Shown: positions 1 to 8,141 of the stretch, piece after piece
Layout of the letters: each line of letters begins with the position of its first letter
How positions within the stretch are numbered: the stretch's first letter is position 1
Assembly (NCBI GenBank): GCA_937880795.1
Contig: CALGRQ010000511.1
Coordinates: 1 to 11,336 of the forward strand
DNA length: 11,336 nt
From: an uncultured Dyadobacter sp.
GTDB lineage: Bacteria > Bacteroidota > Bacteroidia > Cytophagales > Spirosomataceae
Direction: 5' to 3'
Made by a program: the position numbers and the translations under genes
The notes under the pieces: generated by a model
The model's input: the letters and a program-made list of their open reading frames with translations, nothing else
What the model was told of the DNA's origin: nothing
Databases searched by the model: none

Positions 1-15
1 TTTAGCACCTTTAAT

Positions 16-57
16 GTAAAAGACCGCCTCAATGGTATTTGAGACGGCCTCTTTTAC
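16..57 (-). terminator. Intrinsic terminator of the outer-membrane protein gene
   Basis: A long hairpin lies about 15 bases past the stop codon of the minus-strand gene that ends at 73. Read on the minus strand, GCCGTCTCAA pairs with TTGAGGCGG, helped by a T-G wobble, and the flanking GTAAAAGA and TCTTTTAC extend the stem. The wobble positions become A-C type mismatches on the plus strand, so the structure is better as a minus-strand RNA element, which fits the gene it follows. The T-rich 3' arm (TCTTTT) supports termination. Confidence 0.7.
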
Positions 58-72
58 TAAGTACTACAAACG

Positions 73-1701
73 CTATTTCTTCTTTTCGACGACCTTCGTA
101 AATGAACCTAACTTACCTTTTTTGGCAGTAGTCTTATAATTGACCTTGTTTACACCTTGTGGAACGTCACAATCTCCCGCGACGATCGTTTGTACAGCGG
201 TATAGACAGTTCCTGCCCACGATGGAATCTTAATATTGGCTTTCTCAATCTCGTCGTTGATGTTTAACGTCGACGGATTGCAATCCTTAATATCGACTGT
301 ACCCAACAGATAATATTTAGAAATGGTCTTATCCACGGTATCAACAGGACATATACATCCTTCACAAGAAGTGTTCGACTTACCGTAAACCACACGTTTT
401 GCTTTAACACGCTTGTAGGCATAAACCTCCAACTTGCATTGTTTAAAGCATGGCGTTTTCACTATGGTATCATTTCTTGCGGTCATTACACTGAAACCGG
501 TTGTACTTGCTTCACTGGTGCAAGTTGCGCAATCCGACTCCAACTGGCTACTCACAGTAACATAATATTGTCCCCCTACCGGGCGACCTTTCGGATCAAG
601 GTAAGCAGCCGGGAAGGCCAGCTGATTTCCTTCCTGGCATACCAACGACGCAATTACCTTGTCTTGACCGCCATTCAATTGATGAATGCGGGCGGTAAAA
701 GTCTCTGTCTGAGTAGTATCCGGTGTAGCCCGAGTAGTCCAGGTAAGCATAATAGGCTCTGCCGTGGTGGTATCCACAGCCGTATTAAACACAAGCCCCT
801 TGATAGACTTATCACCCATTTTCCATTCCAAATTAGGTGCCATACAAACCAATCCTGGTGTTGGCGCCTTTTTTACCGGTACGTCTCGTGCAAAGTTTCT
901 CCGCATCGCCAAACCGGCACTAAAACCGCCATGCTTACGATCAAACGGATATATGGTAGCACCCGGGAAGATATAATCTAACTTTGTACGGAATCCCATT
1001 GCTTCTACCCCCCAAGCCCAAAGTCCGTTCTTACTCGGTACAAAAAAGCCCAATGTGGCAAGTAATCCCGGATTATACTTTTTATCGCTAGACGTTACGG
1101 AATAAATATTATTTCCTGTCTGACGATCATATATAAAAATAGAAGCAGGCGTGGAACGGAACAAGCCCCCACGCACCGATGCTTCCAGGAAAGGTGATCG
1201 CGGTTTCTTGCTAAAATTCAGGTTAAGAACTGGACCAACCGCAAAATAATGATCCTCGGATGAACCTTTACGAATAACCGCATCACTAACACCAGCATCA
1301 GACACGATACGATCGGTAAAATCATTGATATCCTTACTGAAGAAGAAATTTTGAAGGCCAGCCATAGCACCTAACCCCAATTTAACCCGGCTATCCTTCT
1401 TTTTGGTTTTGAAGAAATAATCGGCGTTAAGGGCCGCGTTAAATCCGATACCATTAAAAAGCGATTTGTCTCTGTATTTGTCAGAATTGAAAGTACCTTC
1501 CCAACTGCCACAAAACGCAACGGCCGGACCAATAAATCCACCAACTCTCCACGGACTTATTTTACGTTCCACGCCAAGTGTATCGCATCCCCCTCCCGGA
1601 AGATTACAGTTCGATGTGGGTGTTTCCTGTGCTATCAGTTCAAAACTGAACAAGAAAAAAGTAAAAAATAATAATTGGCTGAATAGAGATTTAATGCGCA
1701 T
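73..1701 (-). CDS. Outer-membrane beta-barrel protein with cysteine-rich C-terminal half
   Basis: I do not recognise a named family. I place the start at the ATG at 1701 because it opens directly into a Sec signal peptide (MRIKSLFSQ, then a Phe/Leu-rich core, ending in LIAQ). An in-frame ATG at 1761 would put 20 unlikely residues before it. The product has 542 residues. After the signal, roughly residues 50-275 hold about eight amphipathic segments rich in Gly and aromatics (for example GIGFNAALNADYFF, LGLGAMAGL, GFSAGLAMRRNF), as in a small OmpA-type transmembrane barrel. The C-terminal half has no barrel pattern. It begins with a fibronectin/Ig-like stretch and carries clustered cysteines (DCATC, CFKQC, CEGCIC and single ones), about 11 after the barrel, and ends in a lysine-rich tail. 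The cysteines suggest disulfides or a metal site in the periplasm or outside the cell. The gene is monocistronic, divergent from the M16 operon, and has its own terminator. The role could be envelope structure or adhesion; this is not shown. Confidence 0.75.
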   Translation of the reverse strand: MRIKSLFSQLLFFTFFLFSFELIAQETPTSNCNLPGGGCDTLGVERKISPWRVGGFIGPAVAFCGSWEGTFNSDKYRDKSLFNGIGFNAALNADYFFKTKKKDSRVKLGLGAMAGLQNFFFSKDINDFTDRIVSDAGVSDAVIRKGSSEDHYFAVGPVLNLNFSKKPRSPFLEASVRGGLFRSTPASIFIYDRQTGNNIYSVTSSDKKYNPGLLATLGFFVPSKNGLWAWGVEAMGFRTKLDYIFPGATIYPFDRKHGGFSAGLAMRRNFARDVPVKKAPTPGLVCMAPNLEWKMGDKSIKGLVFNTAVDTTTAEPIMLTWTTRATPDTTQTETFTARIHQLNGGQDKVIASLVCQEGNQLAFPAAYLDPKGRPVGGQYYVTVSSQLESDCATCTSEASTTGFSVMTARNDTIVKTPCFKQCKLEVYAYKRVKAKRVVYGKSNTSCEGCICPVDTVDKTISKYYLLGTVDIKDCNPSTLNINDEIEKANIKIPSWAGTVYTAVQTIVAGDCDVPQGVNKVNYKTTAKKGKLGSFTKVVEKKK

Positions 1702-2002
1702 AAAATAGTGTATAGAAAAAATTGGTGTATAGGTAATTGTTGAGCACAATTTGGTATCCACTCGAGGAGCAATAGGCTCAATAATGCTATTAGACTAAAC
1801 AATGCTATTTTGGTAACGTATACAGTCAGACCAAAGTCGATTATTACGTAAACAGCTGACAATCTTACACCTATCACCATCACACTCCGAATATTGCATC
1901 ATTAAATTCATTTTATGGATATTACGAATACATCACCAAATTTTATGCACCTTGTAGTATCTTTCCATATCGTTACATGATCATTCAACAAAACCCATTT
2001 CG
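1702..2002. other. Divergent intergenic region between barrel gene and M16 operon
   Basis: These 300 bases are AT-rich and contain no credible gene. Promoters for both flanking genes should lie here because the genes point away from each other. The best plus-strand -7-like match is TATCTTTC at 1958-1965, one base off TAnnTTTG and about 40 bases before the M16 start, but no good -33 TTG lies at the usual distance. I found no TAnnTTTG match on the minus strand. No strong hairpin was seen. Confidence 0.4.
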
Positions 2003-3331
2003 ATGAGGCTGCAAAAATTGGTGCTTAGCGCACTACTCATGGTCGGATTAGGTACCGCCCATGCACAAACGAAACCCGATGACGTAAAGACTTTTACTTT
2101 ACCGAACGGCATGAAATTCCTCGTTTTAGAAGACCACTCGATACCTACTGCCAACATGTATTTATTCTGGAAAGTAGGTTCGCGCAACGAGGTACATGGA
2201 ATCACCGGTCTCTCTCACTTTTTTGAACATATGATGTTCAATGGCTCCAAGAACTATGGACCTCGCCAATTCGACCGTGTAATGGAAGCCAACGGCGGAT
2301 CTAATAACGCTTATACTACCGAGAACGTTACTGTATATACTGACTGGTTTCAGAAAGACGCCTTGGAAACTATTTTCAAATTAGAATCTGACCGGATCGC
2401 CCATTTGAGCATCGACCCTAAAATGGTAGAAAGTGAAAGAGGCGTAGTACTTTCCGAAAGAAGTACCGGTCTTGAAAATAGCAATTACCGCGTTCTGGGT
2501 GAACTGGTCCAATCCGTAGCCTTTCAGGAACACCCTTATATGTTTCCTGTGATCGGATTCGAATCGGATATTAAAAGCTGGACACAGGCAGATCTGGAAA
2601 GTTACTTTAAAACCTATTACTCCCCCAACAATGCAACGGTTGTGGTAGTGGGTGATATTACCGTAGACCAGGTACAAAGGCTTGCGGATCAGTATATGGC
2701 GCCCATCCCGGCACGTGGACTCCCTCCTAAAATACGTACCATTGAGCCTAAGCAAAATGGAGAAAGAAGGGTGAATGCCTATAAAGATATAACGACCCCC
2801 AATGTTCTCTTGGCATATCATACACCAGAAACCGGTCACGAAGATTACTACGCCCTCGATCTATTCAGTAGTTTGCTTACTTCCGGAAATTCTTCTCGCA
2901 TCATTAAATCGCTGGCGATGGACACAACCATTGCTTCCCGTGCCTTTTCATTCCTTGGGGAAGGTTTTGACCCGAATATATTTAACATTTACGCCATTGC
3001 CGGCAAAGGCGTGAGTGCACCAGATCTTGAAAAGGCTCTATTGAAACAGATTGATTTGATCATCGCCGAAGGGGTTACCGAACAGGAACTTCAAAAAGTG
3101 AAGAATCAAAAGTTGATGGAATTTTATCGGTCTTTAGAAACCATCAATGGTAAAGCCAATAGCCTGGGAACCTACGATGTTTTCTTTGGTGACTACCGCC
3201 GCATGTTTGAAGCTCCAAAACTGTACGAAAAAGTAACCACCGAGGATATCAAGCGCGTTGCTGCCAAATATTTTACTGAAAGAAACAGAACCGTAGGTTA
3301 TCTTCTTCCTGAAAAGGAAAATGCTAAATAG
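2003..3331 (+). CDS. M16 family zinc metallopeptidase, catalytic subunit
   Basis: The product is an exported insulinase/processing-peptidase-type protease of 442 residues, the usual length for single-unit M16B proteins. A Sec signal peptide (residues 1-21, ending AHA before Q22) sends it to the periplasm. The inverted zinc motif HxxEH is intact as HFFEH (H72, E75, H76). A glutamate 76 residues later (E152, in VVLSER) fits the third zinc ligand of the HxxEH-X75/76-E pattern. The N-terminal M16 domain covers about residues 30-180 and the C-terminal M16 domain about 190-400. The C-terminal domain has no clear R/Y substrate-binding pair, which the next gene supplies. The stop lies 52 bases before the next start with no terminator between, so the two are probably co-transcribed and form a heterodimer that cuts peptides. 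The substrate cannot be told from the sequence. The start is set by the signal peptide; no Shine-Dalgarno is present. Confidence 0.93.
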   Translation: MRLQKLVLSALLMVGLGTAHAQTKPDDVKTFTLPNGMKFLVLEDHSIPTANMYLFWKVGSRNEVHGITGLSHFFEHMMFNGSKNYGPRQFDRVMEANGGSNNAYTTENVTVYTDWFQKDALETIFKLESDRIAHLSIDPKMVESERGVVLSERSTGLENSNYRVLGELVQSVAFQEHPYMFPVIGFESDIKSWTQADLESYFKTYYSPNNATVVVVGDITVDQVQRLADQYMAPIPARGLPPKIRTIEPKQNGERRVNAYKDITTPNVLLAYHTPETGHEDYYALDLFSSLLTSGNSSRIIKSLAMDTTIASRAFSFLGEGFDPNIFNIYAIAGKGVSAPDLEKALLKQIDLIIAEGVTEQELQKVKNQKLMEFYRSLETINGKANSLGTYDVFFGDYRRMFEAPKLYEKVTTEDIKRVAAKYFTERNRTVGYLLPEKENAK

Positions 3332-3383
3332 AGATTCACGAATAAATGACAGGTGAACAGACCGATCAATAAAAGAAATTCAA

Positions 3384-4760
3384 ATGAAACATATCCTTTT
3401 TCTACTCCTGGCTATCATCCCCGTTTCTTTGATGGCACAGAATAATTTCAAGGTACCCAAGTACGAAAAATTTAAATTAAAAAATGGGTTAACCGTATAC
3501 CTGATGGAGCAACATGAGGTTCCGCTCATTAATGTATCTGCCGTGTTCGATGCCGGATCCATTAACGACGGCGAACGATATGGTTTAGCAAGCCTCACTG
3601 CCGATGCTTTAATGTTTGGAACTACCAAATATTCCAAATCTCAAATTGAGGAAATGACTGACTTCGTCGGTGCTAAACTGTCGACCTATGCAAGTAAAGA
3701 CAACGCCGGTCTCTCCTCCTCCTTTGCTGTCAAAGATCAGGATAAGATGTTTGATGTTATTCAACAAGTAATTATGCATCCGGCATTTGACGCTGCTGAA
3801 TTTAAAAAACACAAAGACCGGACCCTGTTGGAACTTGATCAGCAAAAAGAAAGCCCTCGTTCGGTAATTGGCAATTACTTCAACGCCATGGTTTTTAAGT
3901 CGTTTCCATATGCCAATCCGGGAGGTGGTATCAAATCAACCGTAGAAAAAATATCAGAGGAAGACACCCGTACTTTTTATAAAAACAATTATACGTCTGG
4001 TAGAGGAGCCATTGCTATTGTGGGCGATTTCCAAACAGCCGACATGAAAAAAAGAATTACAACGCTTTTCGGTGGTTGGAAAACCGCGGAATCAAGAATG
4101 GTGAAAAGGGTAGCTCCCAATCTTGAATTCGAAAAAAGCCGTGTATTACTCGTCAACAAAGATGACGCTCGTGAAACCACATTCTTGATCGGGGGGAAAG
4201 GGGTGGATTACAGCGCCCCCGATTACGTTCCCATCTTGGTTGTAAATACCATTCTGGGCGGACGTTTTACCTCCTGGTTAAACGATGCTCTTCGGGTGAA
4301 TTCTGGACTTACCTACGGGGCCAACAGCCGTTTTGCACGGTATAAATATGCCGGGACATTTGCCATGAGTACTTTCACAAAAAACTCAAGTACCATCCCT
4401 GCTGTGGATATGGCGCTGAACGTGTTGGATAGTTTACACACAACCGGAATCGACGAAACAACCCTTGCCTCCGCAAAAGCCTATGTGAAAGGTGACTTCC
4501 CTCCCGATTATGAGTCGGCCGGGGCTCTGGCCCATCTGCTTACCGACATGTTCATTTTTAATTTTGACGAAAGCTATATCAATACCTTTCAAGCCAAAGT
4601 CGACGGGCTAACTACCACCAAAGTCAAAGAAATTGTAGCCAAATATTTCCCTAAAGACAAATTACAGTTTGTCATGGTCGGAAAATCAAGCGAAATCAAA
4701 GAGCAAATCAAAAAGTATGGTGAAGTAACGGAGAAGCAGATTAAGGATGATGGTTTCTGA
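3384..4760 (+). CDS. M16 family peptidase, non-catalytic partner subunit
   Basis: This is the second M16B protein of the operon, 458 residues, with a Sec signal (MKHILFLLLAIIPVSLMAQ, cut near residue 18 or 19). At the position of HxxEH it reads LTADA (residues 71-75, in GLASLTADALMFGT), so all three zinc-site residues are gone and it cannot be an active protease alone. The C-terminal M16 domain keeps the R/Y pair, R304 and Y311 in LRVNSGLTYG, which in known M16B heterodimers binds the substrate backbone. With the upstream gene, which has the zinc site but not the R/Y pair, this is the classic two-subunit split also seen in mitochondrial processing peptidase and in bacterial M16B pairs. Activity and partnership are inferred from this complementarity and from operon context. 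A terminator follows 29 bases after the stop. Confidence 0.92.
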   Translation: MKHILFLLLAIIPVSLMAQNNFKVPKYEKFKLKNGLTVYLMEQHEVPLINVSAVFDAGSINDGERYGLASLTADALMFGTTKYSKSQIEEMTDFVGAKLSTYASKDNAGLSSSFAVKDQDKMFDVIQQVIMHPAFDAAEFKKHKDRTLLELDQQKESPRSVIGNYFNAMVFKSFPYANPGGGIKSTVEKISEEDTRTFYKNNYTSGRGAIAIVGDFQTADMKKRITTLFGGWKTAESRMVKRVAPNLEFEKSRVLLVNKDDARETTFLIGGKGVDYSAPDYVPILVVNTILGGRFTSWLNDALRVNSGLTYGANSRFARYKYAGTFAMSTFTKNSSTIPAVDMALNVLDSLHTTGIDETTLASAKAYVKGDFPPDYESAGALAHLLTDMFIFNFDESYINTFQAKVDGLTTTKVKEIVAKYFPKDKLQFVMVGKSSEIKEQIKKYGEVTEKQIKDDGF

Positions 4761-4788
4761 TATACCTGTCCGTCTATATACGCTTTAA

Positions 4789-4826
4789 CAGAAAAAACCG
4801 GGGTATCATTCACTCCGGTTTTTCTG
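4789..4826 (+). terminator. Intrinsic terminator of the M16 operon
   Basis: CAGAAAAAACCGG pairs with CCGGTTTTTCTG, leaving one extra A in the first arm and a loop of about 13 bases. The T-run lies in the descending arm. The hairpin sits 28 bases after the stop of the second M16 gene. The A-run/T-run symmetry would let it work on both strands, but no gene approaches from the right. Confidence 0.8.
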
Positions 4827-4919
4827 TTACGCTGAATTACAAATCATTTATATCAGTAGGTTTCCTGTCCGTTGGCGCTTTTACATAACATGTATTGAAT
4901 TAAAATTCTATCAATCATT

Positions 4920-5771
4920 ATGAAAAGAAACGGACTTGGTTACCTTTTCCTCGCGCTAACCCTGGGCAACCTAAGCTGCGGTGACAAAACCCTTTATACA
5001 AACCCTGTGGGTATGCAGGCATATACCTTTCGGGGAAGTTGGCCACAAGGAGTAGAAGCTACGTTGGATACCATCAAGAACTTTGGCGTAACCGAAATGG
5101 AAGGCGGCCCAATTGCCGGAATTGAAACCGAAGAACTGCGTAAGCAACTCGATAAAAGAGGCATTAAAATGGTGTCCATAGGTGCGGATTACAATGCGAT
5201 TGTCCAAAGTGCGGATGAGACCATCAAAAACGCAAAAATACTGGGTGCAACCTATGTGATGGTCCCTTGGATTCCTCATGAAAAAGGACAGTTTACCCTG
5301 GATGTAGCCAAAAAAGCCGTTGAAGATTTCAACAAAGTCGGAAAGATCCTGAAAGACAACGGGATAACCTTTACCTATCACAACCACGGCTACGAATTCG
5401 TTCCTTACGAAGACGGAACCTTGTTCGATTATATCGTAAAAAATACCAATCCCGAATATGTTTCATTCGAAATGGATGTACTCTGGACCGCTTTCCCCGG
5501 ACAAGATCCAGCCGCGCTTTTAAATAAATACCCCGACCGCTGGAAATTGATGCACTTAAAAGATTTGAAAAAAGGTGTTAAAGGTGATTTATCGGGTGGT
5601 ACACCCACCACCAACGATGTAGCTCTGGGATCAGGACAAATTGATATACCTGCCGTGCTGGCAGCCGCTAAAAAAGTGGGGGTTAAGCATTATTTTATAG
5701 AGGATGAAAGTCCGTCCTACCTCGCACAAATCCCACAGACCATCAAATATATCCAGGGATTGAAAGAATGA
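4920..5771 (+). CDS. Exported sugar phosphate isomerase/epimerase-like TIM-barrel protein (lipoprotein-like)
   Basis: This 283-residue protein belongs to the AP-endonuclease-2/xylose-isomerase-like TIM-barrel superfamily (Pfam PF01261 type). Barrel strands end in the expected metal-ligand motifs: TYHNHGYEF (H154, H156, E159), SFEMDVLW (D186), LMHLKD (H212) and YFIEDE (E261 or E263). The N-terminus is a short hydrophobic signal ending LSCGDK, with C20 as a possible lipidation site. The residue at -3 is Asn, so the lipobox is relaxed, as is common in Bacteroidetes. The mature enzyme should face the periplasm or outside. Family members isomerise or epimerise sugars, and some exported Bacteroidetes relatives have been linked to 3-keto-glycoside metabolism; the substrate here is unknown. 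It has its own leader after the M16 terminator (no clear promoter; TAGGTTTC at 4857-4864 is a weak -7 candidate). A strong hairpin separates it from its paralogue. Confidence 0.88.
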   Translation: MKRNGLGYLFLALTLGNLSCGDKTLYTNPVGMQAYTFRGSWPQGVEATLDTIKNFGVTEMEGGPIAGIETEELRKQLDKRGIKMVSIGADYNAIVQSADETIKNAKILGATYVMVPWIPHEKGQFTLDVAKKAVEDFNKVGKILKDNGITFTYHNHGYEFVPYEDGTLFDYIVKNTNPEYVSFEMDVLWTAFPGQDPAALLNKYPDRWKLMHLKDLKKGVKGDLSGGTPTTNDVALGSGQIDIPAVLAAAKKVGVKHYFIEDESPSYLAQIPQTIKYIQGLKE

Positions 5772-5798
5772 TAAAAATGCATTTTTTACAATGACAAC

Positions 5799-5850
5799 AA
5801 TAAACCTTTTCCATCCGGATGCGTCCAATGGAAAAGGTTTATTTATTTTA
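5799..5850 (+). terminator. Hairpin between the two TIM-barrel genes, probable terminator
   Basis: AATAAACCTTTTCCAT (5799-5814) pairs perfectly over 16 bases with 5828-5843, with a 13-base loop that can form a small inner GGA/TCC stem. TATTTTA follows. The hairpin begins 28 bases after one stop codon and its T-run ends about 24 bases before the next ATG at 5874. The second gene therefore has almost no room for a leader or promoter of its own. Partial read-through, or an element reducing expression of the second gene, are alternatives to full termination. Confidence 0.75.
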
Positions 5851-5873
5851 AGCACTTCATCATTACCCTATAT

Positions 5874-6764
5874 ATGAAAAATACATTCACCCGTCGTGAA
5901 GCGTTGGCCGGAGGACTTGCTGCACTGGCATTCCTACCCTCTTTTAGCCTACCTACTATTAAAAAATTCAACATCAGCATTCAACTCTATTCATTACGGG
6001 ATGCAATGGCTAAAGACCCTGCCGCTACTCTGGCGAAGGTTTCAAAAATGGGATATCGACAAGTTGAACCTGCCAGCTATGTAGACCATAAAATATATGG
6101 ATATACGGCGGAAGCATTTCGAAAAATAACCGATGACCTTGGTCTTTCCGTATTGACCTCTCATACTCCGTTTAAAAAAGAACATTGGACTGCGGAACGC
6201 AATGATATCACTGATGCCTATAAAAAAACCATTGAAGACGCCCTCATCACGGGTCAAAAATTGATGGTTATACCAGGTTTTGACTGGAATTTAAAAGATA
6301 CAGAGGATATCAAAAGGGGCACAGAAGCATTTAACCGAATGGGCGAAATCGCACTGTCCTCAGGGTTGCACATTGCTTTTCACAACCACCATCAGGAATT
6401 TGCAACTTTGGCTGATGGAACCTATATCTACGATTTTCTGCTCAAAAACTGGGATTTAAAATACGTTTCACAGCAGCTGGATATTGCCAATATGGCCATA
6501 GCAGGTGTTGATCCCATGGTCTTTTTAAAAAAATATCCTCATTATTTCGCATCTATACACGTAAAGGACCTGGATAAATCTACTACAAAAAGTACGCATC
6601 TTGGCGAAGGACGATTGGATCTGGAAACCATACTGTCTTTTGCGAAAAGAAGCACTCAGATCCAGTACTGGGTGATTGAACAGGAAGACTACGGAAACAA
6701 AACGTCTTTCCAAGCCATGGAAGACAATCTCAATCGGTTCAAACGCTACGGTTTTATCGGATAA
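5874..6764 (+). CDS. Tat-exported sugar phosphate isomerase/epimerase-like TIM-barrel protein
   Basis: This 296-residue protein is a clear paralogue of the gene before it and has the same TIM-barrel motifs: IAFHNHHQEF (H170, H172, E175), SQQLDIAN (D203), SIHVKD (H229) and WVIEQED (E269). Shared patterns include DGT before helix 5, KYP-x-x-(W/F) before strand 7, and LG-x-G-x-(I/L)D before strand 8. The N-terminus reads TRREALAGGLAALAF, a twin-arginine signal (R7, R8), so it should be exported already folded, perhaps with its metal bound. This differs from the Sec/lipoprotein-like route of its neighbour. The ATG at 5874 is the only start that gives the full Tat signal. It is likely a periplasmic isomerase, epimerase or lyase acting on a sugar or sugar derivative; the substrate cannot be read from the sequence. 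The next gene follows after 158 bases with no obvious terminator, so read-through into it is possible. Confidence 0.9.
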   Translation: MKNTFTRREALAGGLAALAFLPSFSLPTIKKFNISIQLYSLRDAMAKDPAATLAKVSKMGYRQVEPASYVDHKIYGYTAEAFRKITDDLGLSVLTSHTPFKKEHWTAERNDITDAYKKTIEDALITGQKLMVIPGFDWNLKDTEDIKRGTEAFNRMGEIALSSGLHIAFHNHHQEFATLADGTYIYDFLLKNWDLKYVSQQLDIANMAIAGVDPMVFLKKYPHYFASIHVKDLDKSTTKSTHLGEGRLDLETILSFAKRSTQIQYWVIEQEDYGNKTSFQAMEDNLNRFKRYGFIG

Positions 6765-6922
6765 GCAAAGTAACCTAATAAGGTATATTCACTTCATCAA
6801 CGATCCTGATGGGGATATATCTATGGATTGCTATGACTTCCAGCTCAGAATTACAGGAGTTCCCAAACATTAGATTCCGGATACCATGGTCTTACAGATT
6901 TATACATTCCTGAATCCGTGAT

Positions 6923-7762
6923 ATGAAAAAAATTGTTAAGCAAACCCTGGGACTGCTCCTGCTCGCTCCTTTTCTACCTGTTGCTGAACTCGCTGCCCAA
7001 AGTCTCATCGGTTTTGGACCGGATGCCGCGAAAAAGCAACTAGCACTGGAAGCCACGTTCGACAAGCAGTTACAGGCCAAAAACCTGCGCGACTGGATGA
7101 AACGTATGAGCGCTTATCCACATCAAGTAGGCTCCAAATTCGGCCTTGAAAATGCCCTATTTATTCGTGATCAGCTCAACACGTGGGGTTTTGACGCTCG
7201 GCTGGACACCGTACATGTCCTTTTCCCGACACCCAAGGTGAGAATCCTGGAAATGACTGAGCCTACCAAATTTAAAGCTTTACTCACCGAAAAAGCTGTA
7301 AAAGAGGATGCGACCTCGTCTCAAACAAAAGATGTGCTCCCACCCTACCATGCTTTTTCTGCTAATGGAGATGTAACTGCCGAGCTGGTATTTGTCAACT
7401 ATGGATTGCCGGAGGATTATGAAGAACTTGCCAGATTAGGCGTTAGCGTAAAAGGAAAAATTGTAATCGCAAAATACGGAAATTCGTGGAGGGGCATTAA
7501 ACCAAAGGTAGCCCACGAAAATGGCGCTCTTGGCTGTATTATTTATTCAGATCCAAAAGAGGATGGCTTTTTTCAAGGCGATGTATATCCCAAAGGTCCC
7601 TTCAAGAATGATGCAGGTGCACAACGAGGCTCCGTCGTAGATCTTCCGTACGCTCCGGGCGACCCATTAACCAATGGCTTTGTGGCAGGACCAGATCAAA
7701 AACGACTAACTGTGGATGAAGCGCCAAGTATGATGAAAATTCCGGTGCTACCCATTTCTTAT
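6923..7762 (+). pseudogene. M28 peptidase fragment 1: signal peptide, N-terminal part and PA domain
   Basis: The ATG at 6923 opens a Sec signal peptide (MKKIVKQTLGLLLLAPFLP, ending ELAAQ). The next stretch includes SAYPHQVGSKFG, the usual start of the GCPII-like protease domain. A protease-associated (PA) domain follows at about residues 125-270, with motifs such as LVFVNYGLPEDYE and GKIVIAKYGNSWRGIK. Homology ends at PISYA. The reading frame stays open to a stop at 7883-7885, but the residues after 7763 (WWTSCARSVERGF and on) are out-of-frame translation of the conserved core. No catalytic residue is in this piece, so on its own it would be an exported, inactive PA-domain protein. Confidence 0.8.
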
Positions 7763-8141
7763 GCCCTTACTCAAAGCAATTGGTGGACAAGTTGCGCCCG
7801 CAGCGTGGAGAGGGGCTTTACCCATTACTTACCATGTGGGCCCCGGACCAGCCAAAGTACACTTAAAACTGGAATTCAATTTTAACATTGTCCCGGCTTA
7901 TAATGTAATTGCCACCATTAAAGGCAGTGAGTATCCCGATCAATGGGTATTGCGCGGTAACCATCACGATGCATGGGTATTTGGCGCAAGTGACCCTATA
8001 AGCGGTGCCGTAGCCGAAATGGAGGAAGCCCGTGTTATTGGCGAACTACTTAAAACGGGTTGGAAGCCGAAACGGACAATTGTTTACTGCTGGTGGGATG
8101 GTGAGGAACCAGGGCTACTCGGTTCTACCGAATGGGTAGAA
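7761..8141 (+). pseudogene. M28 peptidase fragment 2: catalytic core with first zinc ligands
   Basis: In this frame the conserved core reads LLKAIGGQVAPAAWRG and then NHHDAWVFGASDPISG. The first His of HHD (codon at 7962) matches GCPII H377, and the Asp of SDP (codon at 7992) matches the bridging D387. WWDGEEPGLLGSTEW carries the Glu pair at 8103-8108, which matches the general base E424 and ligand E425. Homology stops after WVE; the frame runs on to a stop at 8193-8195 through out-of-frame sequence (SGCICKFRW). The ATG at 7761 is created by the junction and lies inside a conserved segment. It has no signal peptide, so a product made from it would stay in the cytoplasm and lack the last two ligands. 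Confidence 0.8.

Noticed and set aside
439..981. 180-residue plus-strand frame opposite the barrel gene
   Set aside because: It is the antisense shadow of a gene with a clear signal peptide and barrel pattern; its residues are Cys/Arg/Ser-rich nonsense.
1702..1761. 20-residue N-terminal extension of the barrel protein from an ATG at 1761
   Set aside because: It would bury the signal peptide that begins at the ATG at 1701, so the shorter form is preferred.
6676..6873. 65-residue frame overlapping the end of the Tat-exported TIM-barrel gene
   Set aside because: Most of it overlaps the conserved C-terminus of that gene in another frame, and it has no motif or signal.
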